Shown piece by piece: positions 47,504 through 54,968 of a stretch of 64,000 bases of DNA. The notes under the pieces were generated by a model. The model was not told the DNA's origin. It did not search any database and worked only from the letters and a program-made list of their open reading frames with translations. Position numbers and translations under genes: made by a program. This DNA is from an uncultured Opitutaceae bacterium (GTDB lineage Bacteria > Verrucomicrobiota > Verrucomicrobiia > Opitutales > Opitutaceae). Numbering within the stretch: the first letter of the stretch is position 1; every line of letters begins with the position of its first letter. The stretch spans positions 94,579-158,578 of the forward strand of contig CAIOZY010000025.1 in NCBI GenBank assembly GCA_903862935.1, in the 5' to 3' direction.

Positions 47504-47704
47504 GGGCCGCCTCCATTGCGGCCCGAATCAGTGTCAATAGTGCATCACGTACGGGCTGACCTAGCAGTGGCCAACACTGGACGATTGTGCCCAGTTCTGG
47601 ACTCAGTTTGTCAGCGTTTGGGGAAGCTATTGAGGAAGCTCGCGATTTCTCACTTTTGGAAGTGATTATTTTGCAGCAACCTCCGTTAGACCCTTTGGGG
47701 GTTC
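47490..47704 (-). pseudogene. Detached integrase C-terminal tail (element right end)
   Basis: On the minus strand this stretch reads GSNGGCCKIITSKSEKSRASS, then IASPNADKLSPELGTIVQCW and RDALLTLIRAAMEAARGTR, ending with a TGA at 47490. Coordinates modulo 3 show that when the two core repeats are joined in a circle, the integrase frame enters exactly this frame. The tail would thus be translated only from the excised form. The SSIASPN segment duplicates one in the integrase itself. No start codon of its own is evident. Confidence 0.7.
47617..47638 (+). repeat. 22-bp direct repeat, right copy
   Basis: Identical to 41877-41898 and 67 bp inside attR. TGGAC motifs also flank it (near 47575 and 47598), as on the left side. 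Confidence 0.75.
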
Positions 47705-47713
47705 GATGCCCCC
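47705..47713 (+). repeat. attR core
   Basis: GATGCCCCC at the right junction. The preceding element bases give GGGGGTTCGATGCCCCC, which can fold like a tRNA T-arm. Confidence 0.8.
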
Positions 47714-47891
47714 GGAGCCCCTGGTGCGCATCCTGGAGGGCTTGGAGACGCTGCCCGCCGGGGAGACTTTGACGGCCCGAACCGACCGGGAGCCCTGCCA
47801 TCTTTTCGGCGAGGCCGCCCAGCGCGGATTCCGCCACCAGTCCCAGATTCAGCCCGACGGAAGCTGGGTGACGACCCTCACCCGGGGCTGA
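47705..47891 (+). pseudogene. DUF2249 protein, 3' half
   Basis: MPPEPLVRILEGLETLPAGE then REPCHLFGEAAQRGF is the body of a second DUF2249 domain lacking its first strand, which lies before attL. The ATG shown in the ORF track is an internal Met codon inside the core repeat. Its stop is 7 bp before the membrane protein gene, so the intact gene would have headed that operon. Confidence 0.9.
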
Positions 47892-47898
47892 GCACGCG

Positions 47899-49245
47899 AT
47901 GCCGAGCGCAGCACCCCCGATCCCGACGGCCCGTATCGCGGCACCGGCGGCCTCCCCCAGCTGGCTTGCCGCGCAGGGCCGCCTGCCGCTCGCCTTCATG
48001 GGCCTGGGCCTGGCATGGCTCGTGGCCGGGTCGGCCCTCCTAGCCGCAAACCCCTGGATCCTGAGCCTGCCCCAAATGACCCCTCCGGTCATCGCTCTGG
48101 TGCACGCCTGGGTGCTGGGGTTTTTCGTCACGGTCGCCTGCGGGGCGGTCTACCAGCTCGCACCGGTCGCCCTGGGGACGACCCTGGCGAGCGAGCGGCG
48201 GGGCTGGTGGCACTTCTGGCTTCACGCGGCGGGAGTGCCGGGGATGGTGTACGCGTTCTGGCGCTGGGACATGGCGCTTCTCGGCCACTTCGGCACCGCG
48301 GTTGCGCTCGGCGTCATCTTCTTTGCCGACAACACCTGGCGGACCGTGCTGCGTTCAGGAAAGCGGGGGCCGGTCGCCTGGTCGCTCGCCCTGGCGGCCG
48401 GATGGATCCTGCTGACCGTGCTGGCGGGACTCACGGTCGCGGCCAACAAGTTCTGGGCGTTCATTCCCGCCGATCCCCTGGCGCTCCTGCGGGCCCACGC
48501 CCACCTGGGAATTATCGGGTTTTTTGCGACGCTGCTGCAGGGGGCGGGGTTCCAGCTGATCCCGATGTTCACGCTGGCCGAGGTCCCGGACTGGAGGCCG
48601 GCCAAGGCCGGGCTAGTCCTCTCCCAGACCGGGCTCCTGGGGCTTGTGCCCTGCCTTGCGGTCGACTTCAGGGCCGGGACTGTCCTATCGGCCCTTCTGG
48701 TCGCGGCCGGGTTTGCCTTCTCGGGTTACGGGCTTGCCCGGACCTTCTCTACCCGGCGGAAGCGTGCGGTCGACCCCGGGGTCCTCGCGCTCTTCCTCGG
48801 GTTGGGCGGCCTCGGAGCGGCCGCGGTCGCCGGCCTCGCCCTGGCCCTGGCCGACCCCCGGACCGCCTCCGGCGGCATGAACGCCGTTTCCTATGGAGTC
48901 CTCGCGCTGGTCGGCGGTCTCCTCCCCTGCATCGCCGGGATAATGTGCAAGGTCGTTCCCTTCCTCGTGTGGATGCGCGCCTACGGGCCCCGCGTGGGCC
49001 GCGGCCCCACCCCCGCCGCCGCGTCTTTGAGCCACGCCGGGCTCGAAAAACTGGGCCTTGGCCTCATGGGCGCGAGCCTGTTGCCGCTGCTCGTGGGATC
49101 GGGAAACTCGAGCATCCCGGCGCTCACCGCGGGCGCGGGGCTCCTGGCGACGGGCGTCTTCTTTTTTGCCGGCAACTTGCTGCGGGTCATGAGCCACCTC
49201 TGGCGCCCCGCCGGGCTTGCGCCGGCCCCCGGAGGCAAACCATGA
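47899..49245 (+). CDS. Heme-copper-oxidase-subunit-I-like membrane protein
   Basis: A 448-aa protein with about 12 transmembrane helices. VIALVHAWVLGFFVTVACGAVYQLAP and LLRAHAHLGIIGFFATLLQGAGFQLIP carry His residues in the helices, as in NnrS and cbb3-subunit-I-like proteins that bind heme or copper. It is not a full oxidase, as the usual binuclear-centre set is not complete by eye. It belongs to the DUF2249 operon (7-bp gap) and overlaps the DUF59 gene (ATGA). With the element inserted it is cut off from the FNR-box promoter. Link to NO or copper handling is inferred. Confidence 0.75.
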   Translation: MPSAAPPIPTARIAAPAASPSWLAAQGRLPLAFMGLGLAWLVAGSALLAANPWILSLPQMTPPVIALVHAWVLGFFVTVACGAVYQLAPVALGTTLASERRGWWHFWLHAAGVPGMVYAFWRWDMALLGHFGTAVALGVIFFADNTWRTVLRSGKRGPVAWSLALAAGWILLTVLAGLTVAANKFWAFIPADPLALLRAHAHLGIIGFFATLLQGAGFQLIPMFTLAEVPDWRPAKAGLVLSQTGLLGLVPCLAVDFRAGTVLSALLVAAGFAFSGYGLARTFSTRRKRAVDPGVLALFLGLGGLGAAAVAGLALALADPRTASGGMNAVSYGVLALVGGLLPCIAGIMCKVVPFLVWMRAYGPRVGRGPTPAAASLSHAGLEKLGLGLMGASLLPLLVGSGNSSIPALTAGAGLLATGVFFFAGNLLRVMSHLWRPAGLAPAPGGKP

Positions 49246-49556
49246 CCCAGACACCGCCCGATAATGACCAGATTTGGGAGGCCCTCAGGGGCATCCTCGA
49301 TCCCGAGTTCGCGATCAACATCGTCGACCTAGGCCTCATCTACAGCGTCGCCTGCATCGCAGGCGAGGTCGCCGTGACGATGACCCTGACCACCCCGGCC
49401 TGCCCCGCGGGATCCTGGATTGTCGAGGGGGTCCGCGAGACACTCTCGAAGCTGCCCGGGGTCGGACAGGCGCAGGTGGACCTGGTGTTCGAGCCGCCCT
49501 GGAACCCGCAGAGGCTCAGCGAGGCCGCCCGCGCTCAGCTCGGGCGTCCGGACTGA
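49242..49556 (+). CDS. DUF59 metal-sulfur cluster assembly factor (SufT/PaaD-like)
   Basis: A 104-aa MIP18-family protein: QIWEALRGILDPEFAINIVDLGLIYSV, then VAVTMTLTTPACPAGSWIVEGV with the family Cys, and VDLVFEPPWNPQRLSEAAR at the C-terminus. Family members help insert Fe-S clusters into target enzymes. The start overlaps the membrane protein stop by ATGA, so the two are coupled. It may mature a cluster enzyme of the same respiratory module. Confidence 0.92.
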   Translation: MTQTPPDNDQIWEALRGILDPEFAINIVDLGLIYSVACIAGEVAVTMTLTTPACPAGSWIVEGVRETLSKLPGVGQAQVDLVFEPPWNPQRLSEAARAQLGRPD

Positions 49557-49774
49557 CCACCCGGGCCGGGACGCGCCGCCCCCATGCGGCGACGCTCCTC
49601 CTCGCGCTCCCTTACCCGCACCTCCGCCGGGACGGCGAAGACGGTGTTGCCCGCCAAGACACAGCCCTTGCGCCCGGGCACGCAGTCGGCCTTCAGGCGA
49701 AGGCACCAGTCGTCCTCGAACCGGAAGTGGGGACAGGAGAAACTCACGAAAGGGGTGCGATCGGCGCCGGTCAC
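49535..49774 (-). CDS. Small Cys-rich conserved hypothetical protein
   Basis: A 79-aa protein from GTG 49774 (a GTG at 49807 is also possible). FSCPHFRFEDDWCLRLKADC followed by PGRKGCVLAGN holds four Cys and one His in a compact pattern that could bind metal. The C-terminal tail is charged. It follows azurin on the same strand by about 50 bp and overlaps the convergent DUF59 gene by 22 bp. I recognise no named family. Confidence 0.6.
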   Translation of the reverse strand: MTGADRTPFVSFSCPHFRFEDDWCLRLKADCVPGRKGCVLAGNTVFAVPAEVRVREREEERRRMGAARPGPGGQSGRPS

Positions 49775-49825
49775 GGCTGGGCCGCCCGGCGCCGCAGGGC
49801 CAAACACAGGGGGAGCGATCCGCCG

Positions 49826-50311
49826 TTATTCGACGATCAGGAAGCCCTTCATCCCAGCCTGCATGTGCCCGGGGAACGCGCACACGAACGGATAGCGGCC
49901 CGGCTTGGCCGGGGCGTTAAAGGAGACCGTGTCCGACTCATTCGGGCCGAGGAGCCGGGTCGACACGATGATGTTGCCCTTGAAGGAGTCCGGGATGAAC
50001 CCCGTCGCGGCGGCCTGGGCCGAGGCGGCCGAGAAGGCGTTCAGGTCCGTCTCGGGTACGAGCAGGATCCAGTTGTGCCCCATGACCGCCTTCGGAACGG
50101 CGCCCGTGTTGGTCAGGGTGACGGCCAGCGCCTCGCCGGGCTTGGCACGGATCTCGGTCAGGCTGTACTTCATCGTGTCGTTTGCCGTGATCGCAATCGC
50201 GCGTCCGGACGGGGCCGCAGCACCGGCATCCTTCGGGGAGCCGCCGCAGCCGGCTAGGGCCGCGGCCGCGAGGGCCAGGGCACCGAGAATCAGATGGTAT
50301 TTTGTCTTCAT
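49826..50311 (-). CDS. Azurin-like cupredoxin lipoprotein
   Basis: A 161-aa periplasmic blue copper protein. Signal peptide KYHLILGALALAAAALAGC with a lipobox, then the azurin pattern: AKPGEALAVTLTNTGAVPKAVMGHNWILL (first copper His), SDTVSFNAPAKPGRYPFVCAFPGHMQAGMKGFLIVE (Cys, His and Met ligands). It shuttles electrons between respiratory complexes, typically to nitrite reductase or cytochrome oxidases. ATG 50311 has AAGGATG at suitable spacing; an ATG two codons earlier is also in frame. An FNR-type box lies 41 bp upstream. Confidence 0.94.
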   Translation of the reverse strand: MKTKYHLILGALALAAAALAGCGGSPKDAGAAAPSGRAIAITANDTMKYSLTEIRAKPGEALAVTLTNTGAVPKAVMGHNWILLVPETDLNAFSAASAQAAATGFIPDSFKGNIIVSTRLLGPNESDTVSFNAPAKPGRYPFVCAFPGHMQAGMKGFLIVE

Positions 50312-50351
50312 GGTCATCCTTAGAGGGTGTGCGCCGGGAGTCCGGCACGCC

Positions 50352-50365
50352 TTGACCATAGTCAA
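50352..50365 (-). promoter_or_regulatory. FNR/DNR-type box upstream of azurin
   Basis: TTGACCATAGTCAA, a perfect dyad (TTGAC-N4-GTCAA) close to the FNR/DNR consensus. Its centre is about 47 bp from the azurin ATG. It matches the box before DUF2249 in type, so the two transcription units may form one low-oxygen or NO regulon. Confidence 0.6.
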
Positions 50366-50414
50366 GGAAGCCAACGATTCAAACGGCTTCTGGGGGACCG
50401 CAGAAACGGGTGGG

Positions 50415-51188
50415 TCAGGTCTCGTGGTACCGGGGAAGTGCGCTCAGCCCGCCGTCGACGGCGATGTCGGCGCCCGAGATGAAGCCCCCCTCCGGGCTTG
50501 CGAGCAGGACCGCCACGGCAGCAACCTCCTCGGGGGTCCCGAGGCGCAGCAGCACATGCTGGCCCGCGAGCTTCGAGATGAGCTCCGGTCCCTCGGATGC
50601 CGCCCGGCGCTCGTTCATCGGGGTATTGATCGCTCCCGGCGAGATGGAGTTGACCCGGATGTTCTCGGCCCCGAGTTGTCCGGCAAGCTGGCGGGTCATG
50701 GAGATCAGTCCCCCCTTTGCCGCGGCGTAGGCGGTCCAGTTGGCCCAGGAGCGGTGGGCCTGGGCCGAGGCGATGTTGATGATGGACCCTCCCTGCCTCT
50801 GACGCAGGTGCGGCAGGGCCGCCCGGATGACCCGGAAGGCCGAGGTGAGGTTGGTGTCGATCACCCGCTGCCAGTCCTCATCCGGCATCGTAGCCGGATC
50901 GCCGGGGAAGGCGACCGCCGCATTGTTGACGACGATGTCGAGCGCGCCGAAGCGGGCGACGGCCTGCCTCACCGCAGCGTCCACGTCAGCCGTTGACCGC
51001 ACGTCGGCGCGAAGCGCCAGGGCCGAGCCCCCGGCCGAGGCGATCTCGGCCTCGACGGAGGTTGCGCGGGCGCAGTCCAGGTCGGCAATCGCAACCCGGG
51101 CTCCTTCTCGCGCAAAGCAGATCGCGATCGCCCGGCCGATGCCGTCGCCGCCTCCTGTGACAAACGCTGTCAGTCCTGAGAGCCTCAT
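50415..51188 (-). CDS. Short-chain dehydrogenase/reductase
   Basis: A 257-aa classical SDR. The cofactor site is AFVTGGGDGIGRAIA, followed by NNAA, the Ser-Tyr-Lys site in INIASAQAHRSWANWTAYAAAKGG, and SPGAINTPM. The Asp in IADLDCARA after strand 2 favours NAD over NADP. The substrate is not predictable; relatives reduce sugars, sugar acids or 3-oxoacyl groups. It stands in front of azurin on the same strand but with the FNR box between, so it is probably a separate unit. Confidence 0.92.
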   Translation of the reverse strand: MRLSGLTAFVTGGGDGIGRAIAICFAREGARVAIADLDCARATSVEAEIASAGGSALALRADVRSTADVDAAVRQAVARFGALDIVVNNAAVAFPGDPATMPDEDWQRVIDTNLTSAFRVIRAALPHLRQRQGGSIINIASAQAHRSWANWTAYAAAKGGLISMTRQLAGQLGAENIRVNSISPGAINTPMNERRAASEGPELISKLAGQHVLLRLGTPEEVAAVAVLLASPEGGFISGADIAVDGGLSALPRYHET

Positions 51189-51219
51189 GGGGAAAATCTG
51201 TTGGGTTATGGAGTGCGAT

Positions 51220-52146
51220 CTATTTTCCGGCGGCGCGGTCCCAATCCAAGCTACGCACGAAGGCCGCGAAGAACGGCTTCAGCGAATAGCCGAAGCGGGG
51301 GTTGATCTCGAGCACGTAGGGAATGCGGCCGCGCTCCTTGTTGTCGATGCAGCACAGCCCCTCGAAGCCGAGCGAGCGCAGGATCCCTTCGAATATCCCT
51401 GTGTGGCGGTTGCGGCACCGACGCATCAGAAGGACCGGGTCGCGGCCGTGGATCGCCCGGTCCGAGCCCATCCGGAATTCGACCGTCAGGGCCCTGCGGA
51501 GCCGCCCGCCGATCATGAGCACGTGGGCCGAGTACTCGGTCTCCCCCTCGATGCACTCCTGAAGGAGGTAGTCCGCGGACCCGAGGCACTCCCTGTGCGC
51601 GTCCTCGTCTCTGGGCCCGCGGATCACGAACGAATTTACCCCGCGGGAGTCCCTCCGGCGCTTCAGCACAAGGGGAAACGAGCCCGGCACCGCCGGCTTC
51701 GGAACATGGCGGGAGAAGCCGGCCGAAACGAGCCGGGCGTTAAGGGCCGCCTTGTCGTCGAGGAGGTCGAGGAGCTCCGGGTCGGGGATCGGCAGGGGGT
51801 TCCGCCGCCGCAGCTCGCTGTCGGCTGCGGCCACGCCGAGGGCGCTGATCATCGTCGGCACGACCAGGTCAAAGTCCCCGCCACCGGCCGGAACCGGGCC
51901 AAAGGTCACCTTGTGCCGCATCCCCCAGAATCCGCGCCGGACCGAATCCTCCACCTCCGGCCAGGTCGAAAAGAGGATGCGCTTGCCCGCGGGCAGCTGC
52001 AACCAGTCCCTGACCCGCTCACCCAGCATGAAGGCGCGGTCGCGCCATTTGCGGATCGACTTGAGGGTGTTGATCGACAGCAAGCGGGCCATCCCGCCCC
52101 AGACTGGCCTCGACGTCTTCCGGCAGGCAAGCGCCATCGGGCGCAC
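51220..52146 (-). CDS. ATP-grasp-domain protein
   Basis: About 308 aa. The central ATP-grasp fold reads LDDKAALNARLVSAGF, FPLVLKRRRDSRGVNSFVI (nucleotide Lys), YLLQECIEGETEYSAHVLMIGG and YVLEINPRFG (metal-binding Glu-Asn). Such enzymes ligate a carboxylate to an amine or thiol. Substrates are unknown and no peptide or amino-sugar cluster surrounds it. Start uncertain: GTG 52146 is used; internal ATGs before ALACRK and ARLLSIN are alternatives. Confidence 0.75.
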   Translation of the reverse strand: MRPMALACRKTSRPVWGGMARLLSINTLKSIRKWRDRAFMLGERVRDWLQLPAGKRILFSTWPEVEDSVRRGFWGMRHKVTFGPVPAGGGDFDLVVPTMISALGVAAADSELRRRNPLPIPDPELLDLLDDKAALNARLVSAGFSRHVPKPAVPGSFPLVLKRRRDSRGVNSFVIRGPRDEDAHRECLGSADYLLQECIEGETEYSAHVLMIGGRLRRALTVEFRMGSDRAIHGRDPVLLMRRCRNRHTGIFEGILRSLGFEGLCCIDNKERGRIPYVLEINPRFGYSLKPFFAAFVRSLDWDRAAGK

Positions 52147-52198
52147 TGACCCGAAGACTCGCCTGGAAAGGTTGTCCCGCAGGCCCCCGCCGACTTCG

Positions 52199-53161
52199 TC
52201 AGCCCGCGGGCTTCCGGTCGGCCCCCTGCCCGCAGGCAGCCTGCGCCAGTGCGATCGCTCCGCAGATCCCGGCGTTGTCCCCCAGACTGGGGGGAACGAT
52301 GAAGGTTGCGATTCCGGACTCGGTGAGGGCGGGAGAGGTGATATACCCAGCCATCACGGACCGAAACTCAATTCGAAGGCGTTCAAAGAAGCGATCCTCC
52401 CCCAGCTGTCCGGCCTTCCTCACGCTCCCGCCGATGATGATCCGCCGGGGCGACAGCGCGCAGGTCAGGTTCACGAGAGCATGCGCCATGTACCGAATCG
52501 TCATGGCCCAGGCGGGATGGTCGGGCGGGAGGGACTCCGCGGGCATGCCTGCCCGTTTTGCAATGGCAGGCCCGGCGCAGAGGCCCTCCCAGCAGCGCCC
52601 GTGAAACCGGCAGGCCCCGGCGAAGTCGTCCCCCTCGATGCGCGGCAGACCCATGTGCCCCATCTCCGGGTGCACGAGGCCGTGCAGCAGCCTGCCGCGG
52701 GCCATGCCGCCGCCCCCGATCCCGGTGCCCACGGTGAGGTAGACGAAGTCCTCGAGACCCTGCGCGGCGCCCCAGTGCCACTCCCCCAGGGCCGCGCCGT
52801 TCACGTCGGTATCGAACCCAATCGGGAGGCCCTTGAACGCCTGGCGGAGCGGGCCGACGATGTCGGCGTTGTTCCACCCGGGCTTCGGGGTCGTCGTGAT
52901 AAACCCGTAGGTCGAAGAGCGCTCGTCCAGGTCCACCGGCCCGAACGAGGCAACCCCCAGCGCCGCCAAGGGGCCGTGCTCCGCCTGCCTTGCCTTGAGC
53001 CAAGCCACCACCTCACCCATGAGCAGCGAAGGGTTGTCGCCGGTTGGGAAGGAGGCGCGAGCCAACAGGGGGCTGTCCCCACCCGAGCCCACAGCACAGA
53101 CAAACTTTGTCCCACCGGCCTCAATCGCCCCGAAAATCGGTTTTCCCACGGTTCCGCTCAT
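52199..53161 (-). CDS. ROK-family sugar kinase (fructokinase-like)
   Basis: A 320-aa kinase. N-terminal phosphate motif FGAIEAGGTKFVCAVG, then VASFGPVDLDERSSTYGFITTTPKPGW, the catalytic Asp in FDTDVNGAALGEWHWGAA, VYLTVGTGIGGGG, and the zinc-binding HPEMGHM...CRFHGRCWEGLCAGPA region that marks the fructokinase/mannokinase branch. It probably phosphorylates fructose or mannose in the cytoplasm. No transporter lies beside it. It is 51 bp upstream of the ATP-grasp gene on the same strand. Confidence 0.92.
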   Translation of the reverse strand: MSGTVGKPIFGAIEAGGTKFVCAVGSGGDSPLLARASFPTGDNPSLLMGEVVAWLKARQAEHGPLAALGVASFGPVDLDERSSTYGFITTTPKPGWNNADIVGPLRQAFKGLPIGFDTDVNGAALGEWHWGAAQGLEDFVYLTVGTGIGGGGMARGRLLHGLVHPEMGHMGLPRIEGDDFAGACRFHGRCWEGLCAGPAIAKRAGMPAESLPPDHPAWAMTIRYMAHALVNLTCALSPRRIIIGGSVRKAGQLGEDRFFERLRIEFRSVMAGYITSPALTESGIATFIVPPSLGDNAGICGAIALAQAACGQGADRKPAG

Positions 53162-53297
53162 AATGCATTCACTCTCTCCAAGCCCCTTTCCTAGGGCGAG
53201 CTTTCTTAGACGGGAGAAGCCCGGCCTAGATCCCTTCCTTTCGGCGCGACTCCAGCGAACCCCGCCATGCTCGCTCTGCTAGAGCTTCGGCGATTTT

Positions 53298-54419
53298 TCA
53301 GGCCTTTGCGCACGCCGTGGCGTAGATTTCCCGCGCCCGGCCGAGGGCCCACGTGTAGCGTTCGAAGGAAACACCGAAGGGGATCGAATGGTCCGAGTGC
53401 ATGATGAAGCCCCCGTCGGCGGCATAGGGGATCTTGCGCTCAAGCTCCTTCTCGAGCGCGGTGCGGCTTCCAAGGAGATTCGCAACGCTGATGTTCCCGT
53501 AGCAGGCCATCCGCCGCGGATGGCGCCGGCGCAATTCGGCGATGTCCATGCCGGCGGCGCACTCGAACGGGTTGAGCGCCTCGACGCCGACGTCTAGCAG
53601 GCGTTCCAGGAGGTCCCAAACGCGTCCGTCAGTGTGCATGAGGAAGCGAATCTTGTGGCGGCGCAGCAGGGCTCCGATCCTCTCGTAACTCGGCCGCAGG
53701 AGCCGATCCCAGGCCTCGGGGCTGATCAGAAGCGAGGTTTTGAATCCCATGTCCTCGACAAGAAAAAGCCCGTCCGGACTCATTCCGAGGTCCGCCCCGT
53801 TCTGCAGGACTGCGATCAAGAGGTCGGTGTAGGTCGCGAACATATCGGCGCACCACTCAGGCTCGTCGAGCACGTCGACGAGCAGATTTGTCAGACCGCG
53901 GTGGCGCCATGTCGCCTCCCAAGGCCCGTAGGCGACAAAGGACAGGAACCGGCCCCGGGCCGACGCGGCGGCGTGCCGTCTCCTGGCCTCCTCCCAACTC
54001 GGGTACGGGTCGAGGTGGAAGAAGTAGCCTGTCGAATCGAGGCGGGCCGTCCCGCTCGGATCGTGGAGGGTCATCCGCGGCTTCGTAAGGGATTCCCATG
54101 CCTCCCTCGTTGCCGTCTTGTGTTCGACAAAGTCGAGCGTGCCGCCTCGCCCGTCGGCTTTGGTGACCGTGTAGCCCGCCCGGTCCTCGAAGGTGATGCT
54201 TCCCCCGGCACGGGAGTGGATCACCGTGTCGAATCGGGGCGAGGCGTCGATGAACATCGACTCCACGTCCCAACCGAAGTGGTCGGCGGGCGAAACCCCC
54301 GGCGGCATCCCCTCCCCGATCCAATCCTGCTGCACCCCGTCCCAGAGGGAGTCGCTCACCGGGAGCCGATCTGGGCGCTCGAAATTGAGGGCAGCGGTAA
54401 CGCGTTCCCGGGAGGTCAT
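53298..54419 (-). CDS. Uroporphyrinogen-decarboxylase-family protein
   Basis: A 373-aa TIM-barrel protein: MTSRERVTAALNFERPDRLPV is the usual start of the UroD/methyltransferase group found in large numbers in PVC bacteria; later blocks are VEDMGFKTSLLISPEAWDRLLRPSYERI, FLMHTDGRVWDLL, ALNPFECAAGMDIAELRRRHPRRMACYGNI and a C-terminal GGFIMHSDHSIPFGVSFERY. These are unlike true HemE and closer to corrinoid-dependent methyltransferases or unknown catabolic proteins. ATG 54419 was chosen; the track extension is not conserved. The methyl donor is unknown. Confidence 0.82.
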   Translation of the reverse strand: MTSRERVTAALNFERPDRLPVSDSLWDGVQQDWIGEGMPPGVSPADHFGWDVESMFIDASPRFDTVIHSRAGGSITFEDRAGYTVTKADGRGGTLDFVEHKTATREAWESLTKPRMTLHDPSGTARLDSTGYFFHLDPYPSWEEARRRHAAASARGRFLSFVAYGPWEATWRHRGLTNLLVDVLDEPEWCADMFATYTDLLIAVLQNGADLGMSPDGLFLVEDMGFKTSLLISPEAWDRLLRPSYERIGALLRRHKIRFLMHTDGRVWDLLERLLDVGVEALNPFECAAGMDIAELRRRHPRRMACYGNISVANLLGSRTALEKELERKIPYAADGGFIMHSDHSIPFGVSFERYTWALGRAREIYATACAKA

Positions 54420-54968
54420 CGGAGGAGAGGGTTCTTTGGGAGCTCTCGGCTGCCCGAGGCCGCAGCGGCGAACCGAAAGACTCGACCGGACGGCGGGCGA
54501 TACAGCACCCGCTGAGCAGTCAGGGCACCCCGAAATTGTCGCGGGTCGGGAAAGGAGTGAATGGGCTTGCGCCGGAGGTTGTCCGAGTTCCCCAACCAGG
54601 CGTCGCAGCCATGCCCCGTAAGCGGGACTTCCGCCGCGGTCAGAAGAAGGCAGACACGTCTCCAGGCCATGAGGCTCAAGCCATGCACCCCTGACACGGA
54701 GCCTGCCCTCCGTCAACGACCCTGAGTACCGACTTGTTCCTCGGGCTGTGCGCCCCGGGTCGGGCAGTCCCTCTCAAAAGCCCGTTGGGCGGAGCTTGGA
54801 ACGGGATTTCCGCGCCACATGGGTAGCTGTCCTGAGAGGAGGAAGAGGGCCCCTGGATCCGTTTCAAGGCCCGCGCGCGCAAAGGCATGTTATACTTTAA
54901 CGGGTTACGTCTCGATTTATGAGAACTTTTATAAATTTTTGATTATATTGGGTTTATAATATAGCGTT
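54420..54968. other. Intergenic region with AT-rich promoter end
   Basis: No gene is supported in 549 bp; two minus-strand ORFs (to 54697 and 54888) lack family resemblance. The last ~70 bp are strongly AT-rich and contain TATAAT at 54955-54960, only 8 bp before the kinase ATG, so transcription would start at or next to the start codon (near-leaderless). A good -35 is not visible. Confidence 0.55.

Larger units (their letters stand above)
41722..47713. mobile_element. Integrative element with restriction-modification cargo
   Basis: The boundaries are defined by the 9-bp direct repeat GATGCCCCC at both ends and by the broken DUF2249 gene; repeat-to-repeat distance is 5,983 bp. All genes are on the minus strand: Rep-like HUH protein, C5 methyltransferase, putative restriction enzyme, Vsr, two small DNA-binding proteins and tyrosine integrase. 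Several starts overlap the preceding stop (ATGA), so the cargo and integration genes form one dense operon. GC content is visibly below that of the flanking chromosome. No relaxase of conjugative type and no phage structural gene is present. Confidence 0.9.

Noticed and set aside
41722-47713. Calling the element a prophage
   Set aside because: There are no capsid, terminase, portal or lysis genes; the content fits an integrative or plasmid-like element.
47490-48131. 213-aa minus-strand ORF as an independent gene
   Set aside because: Its front part is antisense to the membrane protein and DUF2249. Only the last ~70 codons matter, as the detached integrase tail.
54416-54888. Minus-strand ORFs upstream of the UroD-family gene
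   Set aside because: Some stretches look protein-like (for example RRKPIHSFPDPRQF) and could be relics, but no family or start signal supports a gene.
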